Positions 8,044-15,935 of a stretch of DNA of 33,267 nucleotides are shown here, piece by piece (positions within the stretch are counted from its first letter, which is position 1; each line of letters starts with the position of its first letter). The translations under genes and the position numbers were made by a program. Location: positions 1-33,267 of the forward strand of contig NZ_BBJF01000027.1 of assembly GCF_000739735.1 (NCBI RefSeq), given 5' to 3'. This DNA is from Paraburkholderia ginsengisoli NBRC 100965. GTDB taxonomy: Bacteria > Pseudomonadota > Gammaproteobacteria > Burkholderiales > Burkholderiaceae. The notes below the pieces were generated by a model. That model did no database searches. It had not been told where the DNA came from and was given only the letters and a program-made list of their open reading frames with translations.

Positions 8044-8345
8044 TCAGAACTCAAATTCCGATAGTCGTTCGTTGACGGCAGCGAGGTCAAACGCATCGGG
8101 ATCGAAGCTGCCGCCACACCATTCGAGCAGTTGCTCATGGTCTTCATGAGACGGGTCGGTTATAGCTTCTAAGAATTCGATGTACCCGGGTCCACCACCG
8201 ACGTCTTCGGGCGGACAGGCGTTGCGGCCGGCCAAGCAGATCGGCGAGCGTAAGTCGGAATCAGGCGGCAAGATTTTTTCGACTTTGACGCGATGTTGCC
8301 AATTGTCGCCAAAGTCGTAGATAGTCGGCCTTGCAGAAGTTCGTG
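8044..8345 (-). pseudogene. C-terminal remnant of a plasmid pRiA4b ORF-3-like protein
   Basis: About 100 residues carry the family pattern IYDFGDNWQHRVKVEKILPP, CLAGRNACPPEDVGGGPGY, and EWCGGSFDPDAFD near the end. Members are often passengers of mobile elements and have no firm biochemical role. The upstream in-frame reading to 8631 is not family-like and overlaps the IS5 stub on the other strand, so the N-terminal half is missing. Remnant only. Confidence 0.7.
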
Positions 8346-8390
8346 AGGCCCCGCCTGGGGTGGCGATGCAGTTAGTTGGCGGATAAGAGA

Positions 8391-8431
8391 ACTCCCAGAA
8401 CGAATATCGATCTGATAAAGATTCTGGGAGT
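8391..8431. repeat. 10-bp inverted repeat upstream of the IS5 stub
   Basis: ACTCCCAGAA (8391-8400) pairs perfectly with TTCTGGGAGT (8422-8431) across a 21-nt loop. It sits just before the transposase start and may be part of the IS leader or end. Confidence 0.5.
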
Positions 8432-8447
8432 TTCGGAGTGGTCGCCA

Positions 8448-8703
8448 ATGAGCACGCCTGATTTCTTTCGTAGCCGTCTGGACGCGATGGTTGATCTGCG
8501 TCACCCGCTGGCCGTGCTGGCAACGAAGATGTCGTGGGCTTCAATCGAAACGACGCTTGCTCCCCTGTTCGAGCGACGCTCACGCGATGGGCGGGTGAGC
8601 GAAGCGGTTGACCTGTTTGGCTCGAACTCACTGGAACTTGCCGGTGGCGTCAGTGCGGCTGGACGTCCGCGCCTGCCTATGCGGCTGATGGTGGGTCTGC
8701 TGT
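8448..8703 (+). pseudogene. N-terminal part of an IS5-family transposase, truncated by IS6
   Basis: The reading starts at ATG 8448 (MSTPDFFRSRLDAMVDLRHP). It contains the IS5-family N-terminal signature: LAVLATKMSW, LAPLFERRSRDGR, then SAAGRPRLPMRLMVGLLW. At 8704 homology stops exactly at the left end of the neighbouring IS6 element, leaving about 85 of an expected 330 or so residues. The catalytic DDE domain is missing. Confidence 0.8.
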
Positions 8704-9528
8704 GGTTTTGTCAACTTGATTGGACTGACCCGAGCGGTCCAGATGAAATATGGATTCCTTATTAAATGGCACCAGATCCTGGATCTGTCCAGCCCTGCCA
8801 GGCGAACAAACACGCCGTCAGTTCCGCGCGATGGCAGGCCGCATTCATCCGGTGCCGTGGCAAGGCAAAGTGCTGCCGGATCGGACCAGATCTACACAGG
8901 AATGCCTGCGTGCGCTTCGGGTCGCGAAAGCCTCGCATCTGGCGCTCACGTGCGCGCGTAGGCTGATGACTATTCTCCGCCCGGTTGTTCAGCCGCGCAG
9001 CGGCTTTCACGAATACATGCTTCACCCCGGCGAGTTCAGGAATTTCCGCCTTCGCCGCCGGATAACTTCGCAACTGGTCAGTCACGATCGTGCGCGGCAC
9101 GGGTGCCGAACGCAGCACCCGTTTGAAGAAGCGTTTTGCCGCCGCCGTGTCACGGTGCTTCTGTAGCAGCACGTCCAGTTCCGTGCCGTGTTCGTCCACC
9201 GCGCGCCACAGCACGTACGGCATACCACGCAGGTTCACGAACAGTTCGTCGAGGTGCCACGTCGAGCCTGGTTTGCCACGTGCGGCCTTTGCGCGATGGG
9301 CAAATTGCGCACCAAACCGGTCACACCAGTTACGCACAGACTCGTACGTCACGGTTACGCCGCGCTCCAGCAGCAGCTCCTCAATGTCGCGAAGGCTCAG
9401 ATTGAAGCGGTGGTACCAGCGCACCGCACAGCTGATAACTGCAGCCGGAAAGCGGAAGCCGTGATAAGTTGATTTGCTCTTCTTCATGCTGCGATTTTAT
9501 CCCGTTACGGTCGCAACTTGACAGAACC
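8704..9528. mobile_element. IS6-family element (825 bp), intact
   Basis: The left end GGTTTTGTCAACTTG (8704-8718) and the right end CAACTTGACAGAACC (9514-9528) form inverted repeats matching at 14 of 15 positions. The transposase fills the interior on the minus strand. No target duplication is seen, and different broken IS pieces lie on each side, suggesting adjacent deletion. This element belongs to a different IS6 subgroup from those at 16563 and 30033. Confidence 0.8.
8762..9487 (-). CDS. IS6-family transposase
   Basis: A 241-aa DDE transposase. YHGFRFPAAVISCAVRWYHR opens the protein and LSLRDIEELLLERGVTV forms the DNA-binding region. Catalytic residues lie in TWHLDELFVNLRG (first Asp), TIVTDQLRSY (second Asp) and NNRAENSHQPTRARERQMRGF (Glu). 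Length and motifs match functional IS6-family enzymes, which move by cointegrate formation. The C-terminal tail after AFLCRSGPIRQHFALPRHR is not one I recognise as conserved. Confidence 0.88.
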   Translation of the reverse strand: MKKSKSTYHGFRFPAAVISCAVRWYHRFNLSLRDIEELLLERGVTVTYESVRNWCDRFGAQFAHRAKAARGKPGSTWHLDELFVNLRGMPYVLWRAVDEHGTELDVLLQKHRDTAAAKRFFKRVLRSAPVPRTIVTDQLRSYPAAKAEIPELAGVKHVFVKAAARLNNRAENSHQPTRARERQMRGFRDPKRTQAFLCRSGPIRQHFALPRHRMNAACHRAELTACLFAWQGWTDPGSGAI

Positions 9529-9532
9529 CGAT

Positions 9533-9784
9533 GGCCTGTTGCCTGAGGACACGGAGGTCCGGACCTCGAAGTACCTGAACAACCTGATCGAACAGGATCA
9601 TCGAACCATCAAGTCCAGAACGAAGGTGATGCTCGGTTTCAAACGATTCAGGAGTGCCGCGACCACGATTTCAGGCATCGAGTTGATGCATCGCATTCGC
9701 AAGGGTCAATTTGACGTCTGGGCTCTCGGGCTCAAGGATACCGCTGCATTGTATGTCTGGAATGCGGTCCTGTTTTCTAAATAA
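9533..9784 (+). pseudogene. C-terminal fragment of a second IS6-family transposase
   Basis: Readable residues TSKYLNNLIEQDHRTIKSRT and then VMLGFKRFRSA..TISGIELMHRIRKGQF correspond to the IS6 region with the catalytic Glu and the C-terminus. The N-terminal two thirds are missing. The fragment begins about at the right end of the intact IS6 element (9528), so that element, or a deletion it caused, removed the front. It is on the opposite strand from its intact neighbour and of a different subgroup. Confidence 0.75.
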
Positions 9785-9841
9785 GGTATCCTTAATTATT
9801 CAAAAGATCTCGGCCCCGCGGGCTATTTGCACCAGCGCCAT

Positions 9842-9896
9842 GTACTCTTATTCATGTCGCGATTTTATCCGGCTACGGCCGCGAGTTGACAAAACC
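9842..9896 (-). mobile_element. Solo right end of an IS6-family element
   Basis: Positions 9842-9896 parallel 9479-9528 closely: a start-codon region (CTCTTATTCATG on the plus strand), GCGATTTTATCC, then GAGTTGACAAAACC. The sequence therefore holds the transposase start codon and terminal repeat of an element like that at 8704-9528, but its body is gone. Its outer end abuts and rewrites the end of the MFS gene. Confidence 0.7.
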
Positions 9897-11180
9897 TGTG
9901 CTGGGCACGCGCATCGCGAACAGCAAGACAGCACCGATCACCAGCAGTCCGACCATCACATACAGGCCTGCCGCAAGGCTACCGGTCGCGGTCCGCGCCC
10001 AGCCGATGATTGTCGGACTCAGAAAGCCGCCGAACAGGCCTATCGTATTGATCAGCGCGATGCCGCCGGCAGCGACGTCGCCTTTCAGGTAGTCGGATGG
10101 AATCGCCCAGAACACGGTGTATGCGGCCCACATTCCCATGGTCGCGATGGTGACGCACGTGAGCGAGAGTGCAAGATGCCCGCCCCACGCGGCGGCGGCC
10201 GCGAGCGCGAGTGCGCCGACGAGTGTGGGTAACGTGCTATGCAGGCGTCGTTCGCGGTGCCTGTCGGAGCTGCGGCCAAACACGATCATGCCAGCAATCG
10301 CCCCCAGATAGGGGATCGTGGAATACAGACCGATATCCACGGTGCTGGTCACTCCGTCGGACTTGAGGATGCTTGGCAACCAGAAGTTGACTGTATAGAG
10401 TCCACAGATGATGCAGAAGTACGCGAACGACATACGCCATACACGGACATCGCGCAGCACGTGCCTGAACGAATGGTGCTGCGCACGCTTTGCACCGAGA
10501 TTCGCGGTCAGCAGGTCTCGCTCGTCGGCGCTGAGCCAGCGTGCTTCATCCGGTCGGTCGACGAGAAATCGCCATGCGACGATACCGAGCACCACGCAAG
10601 GCAGCCCTTCGACCAGGAACATCCACTGCCAGCCGGCGAGGCCGAGGGTGCCGTGAAAAGCAGTCATCAGCCACCCGGACAAAGGGCCAGTAACCACACC
10701 CGAGAGTGCACCGCCCAGCATCACGGTACCGATGGCGCTCGCCATGCGTGTCTCGCCATACCAGTAAGTCAGGTAGAAGATCACGCCCGGCGTAAAGCCG
10801 GCCTCAAATACGCCGAGCAGGAAACGCAACGCGTAGAATGTCGTGGCGTTATGCACGAACATCATCGCAGCGGATGTCAGTCCCCACAGCACGAGAATCC
10901 GGCTGATTGTGCGGCGCACGCCGATTTTGGGCAACAGCAGGTTGCTCGGGATCTCGAACAGCACGTAGCCAACGAAGAAGATGCCTGCGCCGAACCCGTA
11001 GACTGCATCAGAGAACCCGAGTGCATCGTGCATCTGAAGCTGCGCGAAGCCGACGTTCAGCCGGTCAAGGCTCGCGAACAGGTAGCAGACCGCGAGAAAG
11101 GGCAGGAGGCGCCAGTTTAGCCGGCCATAGAGTGTCGCGAGCCGATCGGCGTCGATCGAACCAGGGTAGGGGACAGACAC
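9873..11180 (-). CDS. MFS permease, anion:cation symporter (ACS) type
   Basis: About 435 aa with twelve predicted membrane segments, resembling the ACS family that imports organic anions such as tartrate, phthalate or hydroxyphenylacetate. Seen: LNWRLLPFLAVCYLFASLDRLNVGFA (segment 1, with the typical DRxNVG pattern), EIPSNLLLPKIGVRR and LRFLLGVFEAGFTPGVIFYLTYWY. A GTG start at 11180 is chosen because GGAG lies 7 nt before it; a TTG two codons earlier lies too close to that site. The last six residues (FVNSRP) and the stop are encoded by an IS6 terminal repeat, so the native C-terminus has been replaced by a few foreign residues. The gene follows two M20 amidohydrolase genes on the same strand and probably imports their substrate. 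It is likely still functional because the lost tail is cytoplasmic and short. Confidence 0.85.
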   Translation of the reverse strand: MSVPYPGSIDADRLATLYGRLNWRLLPFLAVCYLFASLDRLNVGFAQLQMHDALGFSDAVYGFGAGIFFVGYVLFEIPSNLLLPKIGVRRTISRILVLWGLTSAAMMFVHNATTFYALRFLLGVFEAGFTPGVIFYLTYWYGETRMASAIGTVMLGGALSGVVTGPLSGWLMTAFHGTLGLAGWQWMFLVEGLPCVVLGIVAWRFLVDRPDEARWLSADERDLLTANLGAKRAQHHSFRHVLRDVRVWRMSFAYFCIICGLYTVNFWLPSILKSDGVTSTVDIGLYSTIPYLGAIAGMIVFGRSSDRHRERRLHSTLPTLVGALALAAAAAWGGHLALSLTCVTIATMGMWAAYTVFWAIPSDYLKGDVAAGGIALINTIGLFGGFLSPTIIGWARTATGSLAAGLYVMVGLLVIGAVLLFAMRVPSTGFVNSRP

Positions 11181-11352
11181 AGGCAAACTCCTTCGAGAAA
11201 TAGGAGAGGTTGAACAATCCGTTCAGTCAAAATGTGTTGAGCACCTGGCAGGATGCCCCCTGCCTCACCTGAAGACTTCCGCGACTGAAGTTTGAACCCA
11301 GGCGCCGCCGGATAGCGATCAACGGCTCCTGCAAGATCGTCATGTCGGCCGC

Positions 11353-12561
11353 TCAGGCCACGAGGTAGGTCTGCGCCAGTTTCACCCAGCAGGCAGCGCC
11401 CAGCGGCAGCACGCGGTCGTTGAAGTCGTACCCGGGGTTGTGCACCATGCAACCGCCGAATTCACCCTGGCCGTTGCCGAGCATCAGATAGCAGCCAGGC
11501 ACTTCGTTGAGCATCCACGCAAAATCCTCACTGCCAGACAGCCCTTTGGATGCCTGCGTGCTGACGTTGTCCGCTCCGACCAGCGACGTCGCCACCTGCT
11601 GCGCAAGCCGCGTTTCATTCGGCGTATTGATCATCGGCGGAGTCAGCTGACGGTAGTCGATGTGTGCCTCCACGCCGAGGCTTTGCGCCTGTAGCGAGAC
11701 GATCTCGCGAATCCGCGTTTCGACCAATGTCCGCGCTTCCGGGCGAGCCGCGCGTATGTTCAACCCCAGCACCACCTCTTGCGGAATCACATTGTGGGTC
11801 GCGCCGCCACGAATGAAGCCGACCGTGACCACCGCTATTTCCCCGGGCGCGACATTGCGCGCGACGACCGTCTGCAATGCGGTCACGATCGCGGCCGCGG
11901 CGGCGATCGGGTCGCGCGCGCGATGCGGCGTGGCGCCGTGCGCGCCGACACCCTTCAGCGTGATATCGGCTACATCCGACGACAGGCTCATCGGACCTTC
12001 CAGCACACGCAACGTCCCTGCGGCCAGGCCGGGAATGTTGTGCAGCGCGTAGACGGCGTCGCACGGAAAGCGTTCGAAGAGACCATCTTCGATCATGGCG
12101 CGGGCACCGCAGAGGTTTTCTTCGTCAGGCTGGAAGATCAGGTTGAGCGTGCCATTGAAGTCGCGGCGCTGTGCCAGCCGTTTCGCCGCGGCGAGCAGAA
12201 TCGCGGTGTGGCCATCGTGACCACACGCGTGCATCATGCCGTGTTGCTGGCTGGCGTACGGCAAACCGGTGTTTTCGACGATGGGCAATGCGTCCATGTC
12301 AGCACGGATACCAAGACGGCGGCCGCCGTCGCCAACTTTGAGTTGGGCCACCACACCGCTGCGGCCGATCCCGGTATGCACTTCGTAGCCCCACTCCTTC
12401 AGCAGATCGGCTACGAGCGAGCTGGTTTGACCCACCTCGAAGCCCAGTTCAGGATGAGCATGAATCTGGCGACGGATATCGACGAAAACTCGCGCATCGA
12501 TGCCGAACTCCTCTACGAGTTCCGGAAGCAGTTCAGGTGTCAGAGTCGGTTCGCGTGTCAT
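11353..12561 (-). CDS. M20 family amidohydrolase (HipO/ILR1-like), copy 1
   Basis: A 402-aa metal-dependent amidohydrolase of peptidase family M20D, which cleaves N-acyl or aromatic-acid amino acid conjugates such as hippurate or auxin-amino acid conjugates. Metal-ligand motifs: MHACGHDGHT (Cys113, His115), PDEENLCGARAMIEDGLF, ALHNIP, and HNPGYDFND near the C-terminus. The dimerisation domain includes GAHGATPHRARDPI. It lies 99 bp downstream of a second M20 gene and about 170 bp upstream of the MFS permease, all on the minus strand, consistent with one operon. PDEE replaces the more common PAEE; this is a mild change that keeps the glutamates. Substrate cannot be read from the sequence. Confidence 0.9.
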   Translation of the reverse strand: MTREPTLTPELLPELVEEFGIDARVFVDIRRQIHAHPELGFEVGQTSSLVADLLKEWGYEVHTGIGRSGVVAQLKVGDGGRRLGIRADMDALPIVENTGLPYASQQHGMMHACGHDGHTAILLAAAKRLAQRRDFNGTLNLIFQPDEENLCGARAMIEDGLFERFPCDAVYALHNIPGLAAGTLRVLEGPMSLSSDVADITLKGVGAHGATPHRARDPIAAAAAIVTALQTVVARNVAPGEIAVVTVGFIRGGATHNVIPQEVVLGLNIRAARPEARTLVETRIREIVSLQAQSLGVEAHIDYRQLTPPMINTPNETRLAQQVATSLVGADNVSTQASKGLSGSEDFAWMLNEVPGCYLMLGNGQGEFGGCMVHNPGYDFNDRVLPLGAACWVKLAQTYLVA

Positions 12562-12660
12562 GTCTCGATTCGTTTTGTTAGAGATTCAGTGTTCAGTGCG
12601 TGCGCGGATGCTGGGTATCGCGGAGCGACCGGGCGCACCGCTGACGACATCAATGCGGCC

Positions 12661-13884
12661 TTATGGCTTCAAGGCAAGGAATCGCTCAACGAGACGCGTC
12701 CAGTAAGCAGCGCCGACCGTGAGGTTGTCGTCGTTGAAATCGTAGGACGCGTTATGCAGCATCGGAGCCCCTTCCCCGTTGCCCAGGCGCAGGAAGCACC
12801 CCGGCTTTTCCTGCAGGTAGTAAGCAAAATCCTCGCTACCCGCGATCGGGCCGAATCCGTCGATTACCCGTTCGTCGCCCACGAGCTCACGCGCGACCTG
12901 CAGCGCCAGTTCCGTCTCGGACGCGCTATTGACCACCACCGGATAGCCCGGCACATAGTTGATCTCGATGCGCGCGCCGCAGGCCTGCGCATGCGCCTGC
13001 GCGAGCGCGCGGATACGCGACTCGAGCAGTTCGCGGACCGTCGCGTCGAACGAGCGCACGCTGATCTGCAGCCGCGCCTTTTCGGGAATCACGTTCGCAG
13101 CTTGTCCGGCATTGAACGCCCCGACGGTGACGACCGCGCTCTGCATCGGGTCGACGCTGCGCGAGACGACTGTCTGCAGGGCGGTGACGAGGCCCGCGCC
13201 GATCACGACCGGATCGACCGCGAGATGCGGCCGTGCCGCGTGACCGCCGCGACCATGAATGACCAGCTCGACCGTGTCGCAAGCCGCCATGAATGGGCCG
13301 CTGCGAGACATGAACGTACCGCTCGGGTAGCCGGGATGGTTGTGCAGACCGAAGATCGCGTCGCACGGAAAGCGCTCGAACAGGCCGTCTTCGATCATGC
13401 GTTTGGCACCGCTGTCCGCGCCGATTTCTTCCGCGGGCTGGAACACGAGGTGCACTAGGCCGTCGAAGCGGCGCGTGCGGGCCAGGTGGCGCGCCGCGCC
13501 AAGCAGCATCGTCGTGTGTCCGTCGTGGCCGCACGCATGCATCAGGCCCGGCTCGCAACTGGCGTAGGGCAGGCCGGTTTCCTCGTTGATGGGCAGCGCA
13601 TCCATGTCGGCGCGAACCGCCACAGCCCGCGTACCGGCTCCGGCCTTGAGCGTGGCCACCATGCCCGTGCAGCCCAGGCCCCGTGTGACCGCGTAGCCCC
13701 AACTTTCGAGGCTCTGCGCGATGAAGTCGGAGGTCTTGAACTCCTGATAGGCGAGTTCCGGGTGTCGATGCAAATGATGGCGAATCCCGCTCAGTTCGTC
13801 GCGGAGATCGTGGGTGTCGTCAAGGGAGCAAAACGGCTCGGTGGCTGCCATGGTCGTAGGGTTGAGGGAAGTCAGGAACGACAC
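12661..13884 (-). CDS. M20 family amidohydrolase (HipO/ILR1-like), copy 2
   Basis: A 407-aa paralogue of the downstream enzyme, with the same fold and complete metal site: MHACGHDGHT (Cys118, His120), FQPAEEIGADSGAKRMIEDG, FGLHNHPGYP, and LHNASYDFND at the end. The dimerisation region is GRGGHAARPHLAVDP. It is the first gene of the minus-strand operon and faces the LysR gene across a short shared promoter. The GTG start at 13884 is preceded by AAGGCG at a workable distance; an ATG 11 codons inside (13851) is possible but has no clear ribosome site. Two related but clearly diverged enzymes suggest different acyl or amino-acid preferences within one pathway. Confidence 0.9.
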   Translation of the reverse strand: MSFLTSLNPTTMAATEPFCSLDDTHDLRDELSGIRHHLHRHPELAYQEFKTSDFIAQSLESWGYAVTRGLGCTGMVATLKAGAGTRAVAVRADMDALPINEETGLPYASCEPGLMHACGHDGHTTMLLGAARHLARTRRFDGLVHLVFQPAEEIGADSGAKRMIEDGLFERFPCDAIFGLHNHPGYPSGTFMSRSGPFMAACDTVELVIHGRGGHAARPHLAVDPVVIGAGLVTALQTVVSRSVDPMQSAVVTVGAFNAGQAANVIPEKARLQISVRSFDATVRELLESRIRALAQAHAQACGARIEINYVPGYPVVVNSASETELALQVARELVGDERVIDGFGPIAGSEDFAYYLQEKPGCFLRLGNGEGAPMLHNASYDFNDDNLTVGAAYWTRLVERFLALKP

Positions 13885-13933
13885 CAGTATTTCGCCTTAA
13901 AAAATGGCGATCAATGACGTTTGATGGCCGATA

Positions 13934-13949
13934 ATGTTGACTTCAACAT
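13934..13949. promoter_or_regulatory. Palindromic operator between LysR and M20 genes
   Basis: ATGTTGACTTCAACAT is a perfect 16-bp palindrome (ATGTTGA/TCAACAT around CT). It contains a T-N11-A arrangement, the general form of LysR-type binding sites. It lies 15 bp before the preferred LysR start codon and 50 bp before the divergent M20 start, ideal for self-repression and operon control. If LysR translation started at 13934 this site would be coding. Confidence 0.65.
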
Positions 13950-13963
13950 CAACGAAAGATGTT

Positions 13964-14893
13964 ATGCCGAGCTCTCCCAAAACGCCGTATAACAGCGCGC
14001 TCAGCGCCCGCAGCTTGCGCTATCTGCATGAAATCGAGGTGCATGGTGGCGTGCGTGCAGCGGCAGACGCGCTCTCGATCAACGGCTCGGTCATCAGCCG
14101 GCAGGTGGCGAATCTCGAACGCGTGTACGGAGTCGCACTGCTCGAACGGCGCGGCCGGCGCGTGGCGCTTACGGAGATCGGTATGAGCCTCGTCGAGCAT
14201 TTTCGCGACAGCTCGCGGCGCGACGAGGAGATGCTGGAGCAACTCGAGGACTACCGCGGCCTGCGCCGGGGCCGGCTGGAAATCGGCATTGGCGAAGGGT
14301 TCGTCGAGAACCTGCTGGCCACGGTGCTCGAACAGTTCAGCTTGCAGTTCCCGGACATCGTGGTGGAGTTACGCAGTGGTGCGACCGCCGAGATTATCGT
14401 GATGGTCCGAAACGACGAGGTCGATATGGGCCTGTGCGCGGGTGGCAGCAGTGACCCGGCGATTCGCGCCCGCGCGTTTCGCGCGGCGCCGCTCTGTGCG
14501 CTCGTCAGTCCACAGCATGCGTTGGCGAGCGAACGGAGGATTCGGGTCGAACAACTGGCTGCCCACCGGTTGATCTTCATGCCGGCCCGCTTCGGGGTTC
14601 AGAATTATCTCGACTCCCTGAGCCGGGCGGAACGGCTGAATCTCACGCCTACGTATCGGTGTGATCTATTTTCGGCAGCCCAAGCGATCGCGGCCGCGGG
14701 TCTCGGCGTCGCGTTCATGTCGACAGATGCGGCGCGACAGTATCTGGATGCCGGAAAACTCGTGGCACTCGAAATCGACCATCCGATCGCCCGTGAATTT
14801 GGTAGTCAGGTGATACGCCGTGTGGGGCGGCGCCTGTCACCTGCCGCCGAATTCCTCTGGACCCGACTGATCAAGGTTATGCAACAACGCTGA
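13964..14893 (+). CDS. LysR-family transcriptional regulator
   Basis: A 309-aa regulator. The N-terminal winged helix-turn-helix covers about residues 15-75 (SLRYLHEIEVHGGVRAAADA, SINGSVISRQVANLERVYGV, LLERRGRRVALTEIG). A periplasmic-binding-protein-like effector domain begins near LRRGRLEIGIGEGF. The family acts as tetramers binding an inducer, often a substrate or intermediate of the adjacent divergent operon. A start at 13964 is preferred over 13934 because the earlier ATG lies inside a perfect operator-like palindrome. It is divergent from the M20/M20/MFS operon and most likely controls it. The gene looks complete. Confidence 0.9.
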   Translation: MPSSPKTPYNSALSARSLRYLHEIEVHGGVRAAADALSINGSVISRQVANLERVYGVALLERRGRRVALTEIGMSLVEHFRDSSRRDEEMLEQLEDYRGLRRGRLEIGIGEGFVENLLATVLEQFSLQFPDIVVELRSGATAEIIVMVRNDEVDMGLCAGGSSDPAIRARAFRAAPLCALVSPQHALASERRIRVEQLAAHRLIFMPARFGVQNYLDSLSRAERLNLTPTYRCDLFSAAQAIAAAGLGVAFMSTDAARQYLDAGKLVALEIDHPIAREFGSQVIRRVGRRLSPAAEFLWTRLIKVMQQR

Positions 14894-15195
14894 CCTGGAT
14901 CGGACAAGGGGACGGCTGAGCATAAGCTATTCACTGTGCCACAAATAGTGAAAATTCCCGATATAGGGCAGCGGGCCTGAATTGACCGGGGATATTGCAA
15001 AACCATGCAACGGGCATACGACAATAATCGGCACGAACCGTGCCCGACGCTGCGAAAAGACCGGATCGCGCTCGTCTAACGACGCCGGCATCATCTGCAG
15101 TACCACCGCCGATACGGAATTGACAATTGCTAAATATCTCCATCGACGGACACAACTATCATGCGAGCAATTCTAGTTACATCTGGTTACAGATT
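14894..15195. other. Intergenic region with a possible -35 element
   Basis: About 300 bp with no supported gene. A consensus TTGACA occurs at 15120-15125, about 70 bp upstream of the micro-ORF start, but no good -10 sits at 17 bp. Nothing else was recognised. Confidence 0.3.
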
Positions 15196-15297
15196 ATGGA
15201 TTCATTTTATAAGTTCTCGCGCATCGCGGACAGCGCGGTCATGGTTATGTCAGTGCTCTTAATGGTTGCTGCCGTGTTGCTGGTGCGATATGCGTAA
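15196..15297 (+). CDS. 33-aa single-pass membrane micro-protein
   Basis: The ORF begins MDSFYKFSRIADSAV and continues as one hydrophobic segment (MVMSVLLMVAAVLLV) ending RYA. It overlaps the next gene by 8 bases (ATGCGTAA), the classic layout for translational coupling, and that is the main argument that it is real. A short polar N-terminus and one membrane helix suggest a small partner or regulator of the downstream membrane protein. No strong ribosome site was seen upstream. No family recognised. Confidence 0.5.
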   Translation: MDSFYKFSRIADSAVMVMSVLLMVAAVLLVRYA

Positions 15298-15748
15298 CGC
15301 CGGCTCAACGCGTTATCCCCGATTTAGCGCGCCAGTGGATGCCGCACTGCAAAACGCCACTTCAAATGACAATCCTGACGCGCCAGTGTTTTTTAATAAT
15401 CGAGGCGTAATCGTTACCGGCGCAAAATTCATATTGCCGGGTAATCAAACCTACGCGATGGACGGCATCACTACAGTTTGGATGCACAAAGATATTCCCA
15501 GCCAAATAGGTCCGATTCTGTGCATCCTCGGTGGGATTATTACCGGCGCCTTCAGTTCTGCCTTCATCTGGATTGCTGTTGCGCCAATTCTGGTCGGCAT
15601 TTTTTGGCTGGCCCTCCTCAAACCCAGATTTTCTGTAGTTTTGAATTCCACCTTCGGTGAAACTGAGGCACTAGAGGGTAGAGATGGCCGCTGGATTCAG
15701 GACATCGTTTGGGCATTGGACAAGGCGATAGCGGACCGAGGAGGTTGA
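15290..15748 (+). CDS. DUF6232-like membrane protein
   Basis: A 152-aa protein. The N-terminal part PVFFNNRGVIVTGAKFILPG followed by YAMDGITTVW resembles DUF6232 proteins, small integral membrane proteins of unknown function. Two hydrophobic stretches follow (IGPILCILGGIITGAFSSAF and IWIAVAPILVGIFWLALL), then a soluble tail ending WALDKAIADRGG. A start at 15290 is chosen because it lies in the ATGCGTAA overlap with the upstream micro-ORF; an alternative start at 15266 would overlap more. No ribosome site precedes 15290, which fits translational coupling. Confidence 0.6.
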   Translation: MRNAGSTRYPRFSAPVDAALQNATSNDNPDAPVFFNNRGVIVTGAKFILPGNQTYAMDGITTVWMHKDIPSQIGPILCILGGIITGAFSSAFIWIAVAPILVGIFWLALLKPRFSVVLNSTFGETEALEGRDGRWIQDIVWALDKAIADRGG

Positions 15749-15935
15749 TCACCCTTTCAATACAACCTCATGACGCCAACGCCCGACTGCTTATCTATTG
15801 AACGTAGACCGACTTGGGAGTCGACAAGGTGTGGAACGCGACCGCCCCCTGTGCTACAGAATGTCGCCAATTAAGTCGATGTGTTCAAGGCCTGAACTGA
15901 TCGCGCCAAGCCAGCAAACATAGGCAGGTGTGAGA

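Noticed and set aside
7755..8147. Minus-strand 130-aa frame
   Set aside because: It overlaps the transposase stub on the plus strand and shows no family pattern.
10239..11120. 293-aa plus-strand frame over the MFS permease
   Set aside because: Highly charged His/Glu/Arg-rich shadow of a 12-helix membrane protein.
11779..13458. 559-aa plus-strand open frame across both M20 genes
   Set aside because: It spans two genuine genes and the gap between them on the other strand; no recognisable motif.
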